NCBI RefSeq assembly: GCF_003696265.1
Contig: NZ_RFFH01000001.1
Location: 620,001 to 684,000, forward strand
DNA: 64,000 bases
Reading direction: 5' to 3'
Origin: Nocardia stercoris
GTDB taxonomy: Bacteria; Actinomycetota; Actinomycetes; Mycobacteriales; Mycobacteriaceae
The translations under genes were made by a program, and so were the position numbers. Below, in pieces: positions 1 through 7,205 of this stretch. The notes under the pieces are model-generated. The model was given only the letters and a program-made list of their open reading frames with translations. It did no database searches and was not told where the DNA came from. How positions within the stretch are numbered: position 1 is the first letter of the stretch; each line of letters begins with the position of its first letter.

Positions 1-170
1 CGGGCGGCGAAACCGTGCGCGAGGTGATCGTCGAGCCGCAGCCAGGTGTCGCGGTGCAGCGGGCGGTCGAACACCCAGGCAGCTTGGGTCAGAAGAAGAT
101 TCGGCCGCACCGAGTTCATCTTCAGGAACATGTCGTCGGCTGGATTCAGCCGGTTCAAACGGTCGGTCAC
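1..170 (-). CDS. WES-like acyltransferase, N-terminal fragment (runs off left edge)
   Basis: An open frame starts with GTG at 170 and runs without a stop to the window edge (56 codons visible). Its N-terminus, beginning VTDRLNRLNPADDMFLKM, aligns with that of the gene just upstream (VNDPMNRLTADDDLFLKL); both continue with a PNL..TQ..WVF block and a DHLA.GF block. It is therefore a tandem paralogue of the wax-ester-synthase/condensation-type acyltransferase at 175-1533. The start lies 4 nt after that gene's stop, so the two are probably translationally coupled in one operon. The catalytic histidine motif would lie beyond the edge, so activity cannot be judged. Family membership is inferred from the paralogue. 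Confidence 0.75.
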   Translation of the reverse strand, partial: MTDRLNRLNPADDMFLKMNSVRPNLLLTQAAWVFDRPLHRDTWLRLDDHLAHGFAA

Positions 171-174
171 GATG

Positions 175-1533
175 TCAGCAGCCCCAGAACGTGGGAGTGA
201 GCCCCCACTCGTTGAACTCGTCCACGATCATCTTCTGTAGCGATTCGCGAGTCGGATACCGGTCCGGGTCGCACCCGTTGATGGTCATCGTCATCGTCTC
301 GCTGTCGTTCATGCAGATGATGTTGAGGCCGGCCTCGGCGTCGCGGAACCGGTCCGCGGGCCCGGCACCCAGGCGCGGGCGGCCGACGATCTTGGTCGCC
401 TTCTGGCCGCCGATGGTGTCGATGGTCTGCATGATCGGGCCGATATTGGACACCAGGGCCTCCGGCGACTTCGCCGCGCGGGCCATGTACGGCACCAGGA
501 ACTGCGGGATCATCATGGCGATCGGCTGCAGGTGCTGGATCGGCGGGATGGTCGAGGAATCCTTGTACGCCAACCCGGCCCGGCGCATCTCCGAACGGAT
601 CTCCTTGAGATCCACCTTGCCGCCGGAACGGTAGGTGACCTGGATCGGCAGCGCGGTGGTCGCGTTGGCGCGCGGGTCGTCGAGACCGGTGCGCAGCGCG
701 TGCGGCACCTCGACGCGTACCTTCTGGCCCTCGGTGGCCCGGCCGCTGCGGCCGAGCAGGCCGGTGGTGAGCGCGATCACCAGGCCGTTCGGGGTGCCGC
801 CGTGCTCGCCCGCGATCCGCTTGACGTCGGCCATCGGCACGTCGACGATGCACACCGACGGCGTCCAGTCGCCGGGGATGTCGAGGCGCACGTCGGCCGG
901 GCGCGGATTACGCGGCGGCTCGGCCACATTGCGCGCCTGATAGGCCTTGCGGATACCGGTGGCGGCCGCCTTCAGCTGGTGCCGCGCGTCGGCCAGATGA
1001 CCCTTCCAGGCGCCCCGGTCCGGCGTGGTGCCGACCAGTTTGCCGGAGCTGTCCTTCCAGGAAACCCGCAGACCCGCGTTCTGCCGGGAGATCGCGTCGT
1101 GCAGGGCGACCAGGCCCGCACCGCCGTCGGCGACGATATGCGACGCGGTGAAGATGACGATCTGCCCGCCGTCCTCGGTGGGTGCGATGGACACGCCGCC
1201 GACCATGCCCGTGTATGGGTCGACCTTGATATCACCCTTGCGCCACATCCAGTCCAGGTACTGGTCGGCCGGCACCGGTTCGGTCTCCTCCTGGACCTCG
1301 AACTCCACCAGCGTCCGGTCGAACCATGGGCGTGCGAACGGGATCCGGGTCTTGCGCACGCGACGGCCGCCGAACCCGTTGGCCAGGTGGTCGGTGAAGG
1401 TCTGCCAGAACTCCTTGGGGAAGGGCTTCTCGAAGACCCAGCCGATCTGGGTGTTGATCAGGTTCGGGTACAGGTGATGCAGTTTCAGGAACAGGTCGTC
1501 GTCGGCGGTGAGCCGGTTCATCGGGTCGTTCAC
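175..1533 (-). CDS. WES/condensation-superfamily acyltransferase
   Basis: A protein of 452 residues resembling the wax ester synthase / condensation-domain acyltransferase superfamily, which uses an HHxxxDG-type motif to move acyl groups from CoA or carrier proteins to an acceptor hydroxyl. The segment ASHIVADGGAG is the likely motif, with the first His replaced by Ser but the second His, Asp and Gly kept. GTG at 1533 is preferred over longer options because GGAAG lies 7 nt upstream and because the paralogue at 1-170 begins at the same point. It is third in a minus-strand operon after a PapA-like acyltransferase and a glycosyltransferase, suggesting acylation of a glycolipid. The substrate cannot be read from sequence. 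Confidence 0.75.
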   Translation of the reverse strand: MNDPMNRLTADDDLFLKLHHLYPNLINTQIGWVFEKPFPKEFWQTFTDHLANGFGGRRVRKTRIPFARPWFDRTLVEFEVQEETEPVPADQYLDWMWRKGDIKVDPYTGMVGGVSIAPTEDGGQIVIFTASHIVADGGAGLVALHDAISRQNAGLRVSWKDSSGKLVGTTPDRGAWKGHLADARHQLKAAATGIRKAYQARNVAEPPRNPRPADVRLDIPGDWTPSVCIVDVPMADVKRIAGEHGGTPNGLVIALTTGLLGRSGRATEGQKVRVEVPHALRTGLDDPRANATTALPIQVTYRSGGKVDLKEIRSEMRRAGLAYKDSSTIPPIQHLQPIAMMIPQFLVPYMARAAKSPEALVSNIGPIMQTIDTIGGQKATKIVGRPRLGAGPADRFRDAEAGLNIICMNDSETMTMTINGCDPDRYPTRESLQKMIVDEFNEWGLTPTFWGC

Positions 1534-1588
1534 GGTCGGTCTTCCATTAGGCGGGTACGCAGGCAGGGGTGGTGCAGGCTGCGGCGGA

Positions 1589-2827
1589 TTACCGTAGCCG
1601 TCCTTGCGTGGGTCCGGAAATTGTTGCGGGCACCAAAGATTCGACGATGTCCGCGGCGTGCGCGATCCCCTTGTCGTCGAAACCCGCGGCATAGACGGCG
1701 CTGCGGCGGGCGACTTCGGGGTCGAGTGCCCGGTCGAGCAACCGGTCCAGCTTGCGGCGCGTCAGCCGCCGCAGCGGAGCCGTCGAACCCAAGCCGAGCC
1801 GTTCCATCTGCAGTCCCCAGAACGGCTGGTCGGCCTGGACCGAACAGATCACCGAGGGGATGCCGGCGCGCAGTACGGCCGCCGTGGTTCCGGCGCCACC
1901 GTGGTGCACCGCCGCCGCACAGCGGGGCAGTACCGAACCATGGTCGACGCGCGGTACGACGGCGACCTCGGGGCCGAATTCGGGGGTGAACGCCGAACCG
2001 ACCAACAGCAAGCGGCGGCCACGCCGCAGACAGGCGTCCCGCAACAGGCCCGCCACGTACACCGGGTCGGCGACCAGCATCGATCCGAAACCCGCGTACA
2101 CGGGCGCGGTGCCGGCGTCGAGCCAGTCCTTGAGCGCCGGGTCCGGAACGGGCGTGCCCTCGGGCACGACGGGGAAGCCGGTCACCGGATAGTTCGGGCC
2201 GAGCTCCCGGCGCAGGCCCGGGAACATGTCGGCGTCGTAGGCCTGAATGTAGGTGCGGCTCACGGGCTTCGGCTCGACGCCGCCTTGCAGCCGGCCGACC
2301 TCGTCGGACAGCGCCCAGGCGCGCGCCTTGTGCCCGCCGGACATGGCGACCTTGTTGACCCAGCCGGGCAGCGAATTGGCCCAGCGGGTCGGGATCACCG
2401 AGATGGCCCGGTTGGGTACGACCGGGCAGAAGTGCATGGAGGCCATCGGGATTCCGCGACGTCCGGCGACGCCGTCGGCGACCTCCTCGAAGGCCATGCC
2501 CGTGACGATCAGGTCGGCATCGGGCGCCAACCCGAGCAGATCCGTCGCGGCCTCGGCGAAGCCGCGACGCTGCAGATCGAGCATGGCCTGGATCCGGCGG
2601 GCCGGATTCGCCGAGGAGAAGCGGCGATCGTTGTGCTCCGTGCGCAACAGCTCGTCGCTGTCCCAACCGTATCCGACCGCCGAAACTCCGTGTGACGTAG
2701 CGAATTCCACCAGGTTCGGGGAAACCGCGAGGACGGGGTCGTGGCCCCTGCCGAGCAGTTCCCGCGCCAGGAGTACCCCGGGTTGGGCGTCGCCGCGGCT
2801 CCCCGCGAACGCCAGCAAAATTCGCAC
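1589..2827 (-). CDS. Family-1 (MGT/Gtf-like) glycosyltransferase
   Basis: A 412-residue GT-B fold glycosyltransferase of family 1. The N-terminus has the acceptor-domain signature AGSRGDAQPGVLLARELLGRGH. The C-terminal half carries the nucleotide-sugar binding segment with HHGGAGTT and, shortly after, DQPFWG. The family includes mycobacterial glycopeptidolipid glycosyltransferases and macrolide and vancomycin Gtf enzymes. There is no signal peptide or membrane segment, so it should act at the cytosolic face. GTG at 2827 begins 2 nt after the stop of the PapA-like gene, which indicates translational coupling. Together with the flanking acyltransferases it probably builds an acylated sugar lipid; donor and acceptor are unknown. 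Confidence 0.85.
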   Translation of the reverse strand: MRILLAFAGSRGDAQPGVLLARELLGRGHDPVLAVSPNLVEFATSHGVSAVGYGWDSDELLRTEHNDRRFSSANPARRIQAMLDLQRRGFAEAATDLLGLAPDADLIVTGMAFEEVADGVAGRRGIPMASMHFCPVVPNRAISVIPTRWANSLPGWVNKVAMSGGHKARAWALSDEVGRLQGGVEPKPVSRTYIQAYDADMFPGLRRELGPNYPVTGFPVVPEGTPVPDPALKDWLDAGTAPVYAGFGSMLVADPVYVAGLLRDACLRRGRRLLLVGSAFTPEFGPEVAVVPRVDHGSVLPRCAAAVHHGGAGTTAAVLRAGIPSVICSVQADQPFWGLQMERLGLGSTAPLRRLTRRKLDRLLDRALDPEVARRSAVYAAGFDDKGIAHAADIVESLVPATISGPTQGRLR

Positions 2828-2829
2828 GA

Positions 2830-4236
2830 TCAGCCCGCCAGCACCGACTCGGTGACCGCGGAGGACGACAGGTCGGCGAACGACCGCATGGCGGTGGTGA
2901 ACGCCTCCAGGTACCGGTCCATCGCCTCACGCGGGAAGGTCGCCGGGAACCGGGTCGACACCCGCAGCCCGTCCGGTGCGCGCAGGATCCAGAGGAAGAC
3001 CTCGTCCGGCGAGTAGCACTCGGCGCGCAGCGCCCGGGCCCGCATCTTCTCGAGCACGTCGTACTCCGGCAGGATCCGGACGTCGAGGAACGAAATGCCA
3101 AGGCGCGGACCACCGTCGAAGCCGAGCAGCTCCAGCGCGCGGGTCCAGCTGGTGTTGTTGGCGTCGCGGGTGCGGCGCAGCGCGTCGCGGGTGCTGGCCA
3201 GCACGGTCTCGGCGTTGGTGTCGTCGACGGTGATGTCGACCGGTACCACGTTGACGAACCAGCCCATGGACTCCAGCCAGCGCAGGTCGGGCCGGCTGGC
3301 GATCGGCATGATCGCGCGGAAGGAGTCGATCCCGAAGGTCTGCTTGTAGGCCAGGGCCAGGGCGGCGTTGACCGCGACCGACATCCGGTGCTTGCGCACG
3401 TCGAGGGCGGCCTCGAGGGTCTGCTGCTCCTCGAGGGTCAGCAGGTGGTAGTTGACGCTGGTCTGGATCTCCGGGTTCTCCGGCAGCGGGTCCGGGTGCA
3501 GCTCCGGGGCGAAGGCCGGCATGGTGCCGTCCGCGGCTTCCAGCATGTCGCGCCAGACGGTGACGCCCGGGTCGTCGATGGTGAGCGCGTTGGCCTGTTC
3601 GACCTCGTACTGCGCGTAGTCGCAGGCGCTGAGGAAGGTCTCGGACTCGCGGATCGGCTGGCCGTTGCGGACCTGGTCGTACAGCAGGCGCATTTCGAGG
3701 ACGACGATCGCCTGGGAGTAGGCGTCGAAGGCGGAGTGGTCGGCGGCGACCAGCACGGTGAAGTTGCCGTCGCCGTGGTCGACGGTGCCGAACAGGACGT
3801 GCGGCCACACCAGCGGGGACAGCGAACGCTCGGAGACGTCGGTGAGGAACGCGTTGATCTCGTCGGAGCCGGTGACCTCCGGGAATTCCTCGTGGACGAT
3901 GGTGACGGCGTCGGGGGCGCAGACGAGGCGGGTCGGGCCGCCGTCGGCGTTCATCTTCGGCGTGGTGCGCAGGCCTTCGTGGCGGGCGTGCCACAGGCGC
4001 AGGGTCTCGGCCCAGGCCTCGTGCTCGAGCGGAGCGTCCATCTCCCAGACGGTGCCGATCCACTTACCTTTTCCGGGACGGGGGTCGGCCGGGTCGGTGC
4101 CGTAGCAGTAGAGGCTGTGCACGGTGGTCAGCGGACGGGGGTCGTCCTGCCACTGGTGGCCGGGTGCCAACTCGCCGTGCCAGACGGCTAGTGCGCCTGG
4201 GCGAATGTGGAACTCGGAAAGGTGAGTGTATTCCAT
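2830..4236 (-). CDS. PapA-like condensation-domain acyltransferase
   Basis: A 468-residue protein with a condensation-domain fold of the polyketide-associated (PapA) type. The catalytic HxxxD motif is visible in AADHSAFDAYS, and the later SMGWFVNVVPV block corresponds to the DFGWG-side structural region of this superfamily. In mycobacteria, PapA proteins acylate trehalose or phthiocerol and sit beside lipid-assembly genes. It is first in the operon 4236 to 1, followed after 2 nt by a glycosyltransferase and then two WES-like acyltransferases. ATG at 4236 has GAGG 10 nt upstream. An NRPS condensation enzyme acting as a stand-alone protein is the main alternative; no NRPS gene is visible. Confidence 0.8.
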   Translation of the reverse strand: MEYTHLSEFHIRPGALAVWHGELAPGHQWQDDPRPLTTVHSLYCYGTDPADPRPGKGKWIGTVWEMDAPLEHEAWAETLRLWHARHEGLRTTPKMNADGGPTRLVCAPDAVTIVHEEFPEVTGSDEINAFLTDVSERSLSPLVWPHVLFGTVDHGDGNFTVLVAADHSAFDAYSQAIVVLEMRLLYDQVRNGQPIRESETFLSACDYAQYEVEQANALTIDDPGVTVWRDMLEAADGTMPAFAPELHPDPLPENPEIQTSVNYHLLTLEEQQTLEAALDVRKHRMSVAVNAALALAYKQTFGIDSFRAIMPIASRPDLRWLESMGWFVNVVPVDITVDDTNAETVLASTRDALRRTRDANNTSWTRALELLGFDGGPRLGISFLDVRILPEYDVLEKMRARALRAECYSPDEVFLWILRAPDGLRVSTRFPATFPREAMDRYLEAFTTAMRSFADLSSSAVTESVLAG

Positions 4237-4858
4237 CTCGGTCGAACCTCATCGAATTGCGGGCCGGGTTGTCGATTTCTGAACGGTAGAACCTTGAGGC
4301 GAGTTACCGGTCAGTTCTCTTATCCGCATGCCGCTGTGTGTACTCCATAGGCTCGACTCCCTAATCCCATGCTCGTCGAGCGCCGGTGTCCGGACTGACG
4401 ACACGGACAGCGGCAGGTTAGCCGATGAGCCGGGTTGCGGCGGCCGATTCCCTCGGATTGCAGATCCATCCTCGCCGCGCTGCATTGCGATAGCAAGCAA
4501 ACATGACGTTAACTGTTTCGCAGGTGGCTGTCCACTACGCCGGGGACATCGGGGGTGTGGAGATTCGAATCCGGCCGCGCGAGCTGGTCGGTCGCCTTGA
4601 TCGCTGAGAACTTTAGAGAAGATAATCACAGAGGTGTAACGCGGGGTCAAGTGTGGACGATGCGGCCGCGCTCGTTGTTACTTCACAAGCTCGGGCGGTA
4701 GATGTGCTGAAAGTTAGCCACTGTGCTCGTGTGGTGCGGCCCGGGCTGCCGCCGCTGTGCTCGCCGGTCGCGCCGGACGCGGGCTCGGCAAAGTTCTCCC
4801 TGGTCACGATAGCGATTTGCACCTGGGCTCGCGACGTGTGTAATGTTGCGTTCACCGA
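4237..4858. other. Intergenic region between glycolipid operon and tRNA-fMet
   Basis: About 620 bp with no convincing gene. Minus-strand frames here lack recognisable domains. The left part should hold the promoter of the PapA-led operon and the right part the promoter of the initiator tRNA. A GATTCGAATC palindrome near 4562-4571 looks like a T-loop but cannot be extended into a tRNA stem. Confidence 0.5.
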
Positions 4859-4932
4859 CGCGGGGTGGAGCAGCTCGGTAGCTCGCTGGGCTCATAACCC
4901 AGAGGTCGCAGGTTCAAATCCTGTCCCCGCTA
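4859..4932 (+). tRNA. Initiator tRNA-fMet (CAU)
   Basis: A complete cloverleaf folds from CGCGGGG (acceptor 5' strand) to CCCCGCT plus discriminator A. The anticodon stem CTGGG/CCCAG encloses loop CTCATAA with anticodon CAT. Three consecutive G-C pairs at the base of the anticodon stem and an unpaired first position (C1 opposite T72) are initiator hallmarks. The T-arm has GGTTCAAATCC. The 3' end is followed by CTA rather than CCA, so CCA must be added after transcription. Only one initiator is visible in the window. Confidence 0.96.
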
Positions 4933-4940
4933 CTAGACGA

Positions 4941-4976
4941 GAAGGCTCCGGGATCAATGATCCCGGAGCCTTCTTC
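4941..4976 (+). terminator. Rho-independent terminator of tRNA-fMet
   Basis: The arm AAGGCTCCGGGATCA and its perfect complement are separated by a single A and followed by TTCTTCGTTC. The stem begins 9 nt after the tRNA body, so it should end the tRNA transcript. It may also stop transcripts from the opposite side. Confidence 0.9.
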
Positions 4977-5022
4977 GTTCTCGGCGGTCCGCGCCGTCGC
5001 GACAGTGTCTATCTCGCTGCTA

Positions 5023-5541
5023 TCACGACCACTTGATCAGCAGCGTGACCACCGCGGCCACCACGGCCAGCACCAAGGCCGCGCAGCCCCACAGCAGGCC
5101 CTCACGCTGCCAGGGACGGCCGTGATCGGCCGCCAGGCGCCCCGGGCCGGTGAAGGCCAGGGTAGCGGCCGCGAGGCCGAACAGCAGCGGCAGCTCGATG
5201 CCCTTCGTGAAGCCGTGGTGCCAGCCGGCGTTCGCGGCGTTGATCATGGTCCCGATCGCGATCGCCGCAGCCAGCGGGGTCAACAGGCCCAGGACGAGCA
5301 GCGCGCCGCCGCCCGCCTCGCACAGTCCGGCGATGGTTGCGAAGACCTTGCCCGGGTGATAGCCCATCGAGGTGAAACCGCGCGCGGCCGCGTCGAGTCC
5401 GGACCCGCCGAACCAGCCGAACAGCTTCTGTGTGCCGTGTACGACCAGCAATCCGCCGAATCCCACGCGCAGGATCAGCAAACCGAGATCCAGGCCGGAA
5501 TGACTGGTAATCGGGGTGCGCCCGGTGCTGCTGGTGGTCAT
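5023..5541 (-). CDS. DoxX family membrane protein
   Basis: A 172-residue integral membrane protein of the DoxX/SURF4-like family. Four hydrophobic segments are seen, at roughly residues 16-36, 60-85, 90-110 and 145-168. The N-terminal segment carries LILRVGFGGLLVVHGTQKLFGWFGG, cut here only as the family hallmark (R..FG..L..HG..KL.G.FGG). In mycobacteria DoxX works with SseA and SodA in a membrane oxidoreductase complex, but neither partner is adjacent. The start at 5541 is chosen because GAGGAG lies 6 nt upstream; upstream codons in the same frame have no ribosome site. Function beyond the family is not established here. Confidence 0.85.
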   Translation of the reverse strand: MTTSSTGRTPITSHSGLDLGLLILRVGFGGLLVVHGTQKLFGWFGGSGLDAAARGFTSMGYHPGKVFATIAGLCEAGGGALLVLGLLTPLAAAIAIGTMINAANAGWHHGFTKGIELPLLFGLAAATLAFTGPGRLAADHGRPWQREGLLWGCAALVLAVVAAVVTLLIKWS

Positions 5542-5657
5542 GCCGCTCTCCTCGGTCCGGTCGGGCAGTGAAGGTAAGCCTGGGTTATGTCTCCAGCATT
5601 CCCGGTGCGCCCGCGACATGCCAGCAAATAGGCGTTCGAATGCGCCGGGAACGACAA

Positions 5658-5691
5658 ACTGCCCACTCGCCGGAGAAGGCGAGCGGGCAGT
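5658..5691 (-). terminator. Terminator after the secreted phosphoesterase gene
   Basis: Fourteen-base arms (ACTGCCC and CTCGCC blocks) pair around the loop GGAGAA with one mismatch. Read on the minus strand, the stem is followed by TTTGTCG. It lies 28 nt beyond the stop of the phosphoesterase gene and before doxX. Confidence 0.8.
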
Positions 5692-5719
5692 CGCGCGGTG
5701 CTGTCCAGCCCGGTATCGG

Positions 5720-6967
5720 CTACTGGTGGAACATCTCCTCGAGCGACCCGGAGGTGGCCGGCGAGCAGGTGTTCGCCAGGCAGCCCATGTGCCACAGCTT
5801 CTCGATGGTGGCCAGCACGCTGTAGTGGTCGGCCAGGGTGGTGACCTGGTGGCCCTTCTGGTCGTTGCCCTGGTTGTTCAGGACCATCATCGGGGCGTCG
5901 CCGCCGCCGAGCACGCCACCGTTGAGGCCGACCGGGCTGCCCGGGCCGCCGGAGTTGCCCGAGTAGTCGTTCTCGTCCCAGGAGATGACGATGCTGTTGC
6001 GGCCCTTGCTCCACACCGGCGAGGCGGTGATCTTGGCGATGGTGTCCTTCAGGTACTGGTCACCCATGCCGATGGCGCCGTGGTCCAGGCCGGAGTCCGG
6101 GTAGCCACAGGCCGGGAAGCCGGCGGCCTGCGCGGCGGCCGGGGCCATGCCGTGCATGTCGTGGCACTGGTCGGGGCTGATCCAGACGAAGTTGGGCACG
6201 TTCCCGCTGGCCAGGTCGGCGTCCAGATTGCCTTCCTGCGGAACGACCTTCGCGGCGCGGGTCGGGTTGCCGTACACCTTGGAGAAGTAGGCGAACGGGT
6301 TGTGCTTCTGCGCGTACAGCTTCACGTTCTGGCCGTTGACCAGGCCGGGCGCGTACTCGCCGGTGAAACCGGCAGACGGCATCGACTGCATGTAGGCCTT
6401 CCAGGACTTCCCGGCGCCCTCGAGCTGGTCGACGATGGTGTCCCCGCCGAACATGTGCGCCTTCGCGGTCGCGGCGGCGATCTGGTCCGGGGTCAGTGAC
6501 ACCTGGTCGGTGGCGTCGCCGGAGCTGGGAACGAATTCCTCGGGCGCGCAGGTGGAGGCGGCGCCGGCCTTGCAGTCGTCCCAGATGCCCTGGAAGTCAC
6601 CGGAGACGGCGGCCAGGTAGTTCGGGAGGCTGGGGTGGGTCACGCCGTGGAAGTTGGTCTCCACGTTGGCGGTCTGCGCCAGCTGGTTGATGTAGGGGGC
6701 GTCGGCGGTGTTGCCGATGACCTGGGAGTAGCCGTGGTTCTCCATCATGATGTAGAAGATGTGGTCCGGGCCCTGGTCGCCGGCGCTGCCCGAGCTGCCG
6801 GTACTGCTACCGGCGCTACCGGTGCTGCTGCCCGCGCTACCGGTGCTGCTGCCGGCGCTGCCCGACGCGCTACCGGTGTCGGCCTGCGCGATCGTGCCGG
6901 CCAGTACGACGGCTGCCGCCGCCGCTGCCGCGGCGGTAGCGGTCCGCATCATCTGCGGCTTCTTCAT
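5720..6967 (-). CDS. Secreted phosphoesterase (phospholipase C / acid phosphatase-like)
   Basis: A 415-residue exported protein. The N-terminus has Lys residues and then a long Ala/Val stretch ending near AQA-D, a Sec-type signal peptide. A Gly/Ser-rich linker with the unit GSAGSST repeated three times follows. The catalytic domain begins at DHIFYIMMENHGYSQV, the metal-binding start of the phosphoesterase family PF04185 (phospholipase C and AcpA acid phosphatases). Later metal or active-site candidates are THPSLPNYL, WISPDQCHDMHG and ISWDENDYSG. ATG at 6967 has GAGGAG 6-7 nt upstream. It stands alone, divergent from hrpB. Whether it acts on phospholipids or on small phosphate esters cannot be decided. 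Confidence 0.85.
   Translation of the reverse strand: MKKPQMMRTATAAAAAAAAVVLAGTIAQADTGSASGSAGSSTGSAGSSTGSAGSSTGSSGSAGDQGPDHIFYIMMENHGYSQVIGNTADAPYINQLAQTANVETNFHGVTHPSLPNYLAAVSGDFQGIWDDCKAGAASTCAPEEFVPSSGDATDQVSLTPDQIAAATAKAHMFGGDTIVDQLEGAGKSWKAYMQSMPSAGFTGEYAPGLVNGQNVKLYAQKHNPFAYFSKVYGNPTRAAKVVPQEGNLDADLASGNVPNFVWISPDQCHDMHGMAPAAAQAAGFPACGYPDSGLDHGAIGMGDQYLKDTIAKITASPVWSKGRNSIVISWDENDYSGNSGGPGSPVGLNGGVLGGGDAPMMVLNNQGNDQKGHQVTTLADHYSVLATIEKLWHMGCLANTCSPATSGSLEEMFHQ
6800..6862. repeat. Three 21-bp units encoding a Ser/Gly linker
   Basis: Three adjacent 21-bp units (6800-6820, 6821-6841, 6842-6862) differ at only a few positions. On the minus strand each encodes GSAGSST, forming the flexible linker between signal peptide and catalytic domain of the phosphoesterase. 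Similar but less regular units flank them. Slippage could change the linker length between strains. Confidence 0.85.
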
Positions 6968-7205
6968 GTGGAACTCCTCATCTCGGCGCTGTGCCGCGAC
7001 GGAGCTAACCAGCGGCCGGTGACCGAGTTGGGCTGGTGGAGTGAAGAATCGGCGAACGGATGGGGCGGCTTGGCGACGAATTGGACAACAGTTCAGTTGG
7101 GGCGCGCGGGGTTTCGGCTCGGCCTGGCACACGTTGCAATTTCATAGCCGTTCCGGCATCACCCTTCGCCGCTGCGACCACCGCGCACCGGGCACACTGA
7201 GGGGG

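Noticed and set aside
4500..4625. Possible tRNA around the GATTCGAATC palindrome
   Set aside because: Neither strand gives a T-stem of five pairs or an acceptor stem.
4249..4650. 133-codon minus-strand frame before the PapA operon
   Set aside because: No domain, low-complexity character and no ribosome site; the region is more likely leader and promoter DNA.
6800..6862. CRISPR-like repeat
   Set aside because: The 21-bp units are contiguous without spacers and encode a Ser/Gly linker.
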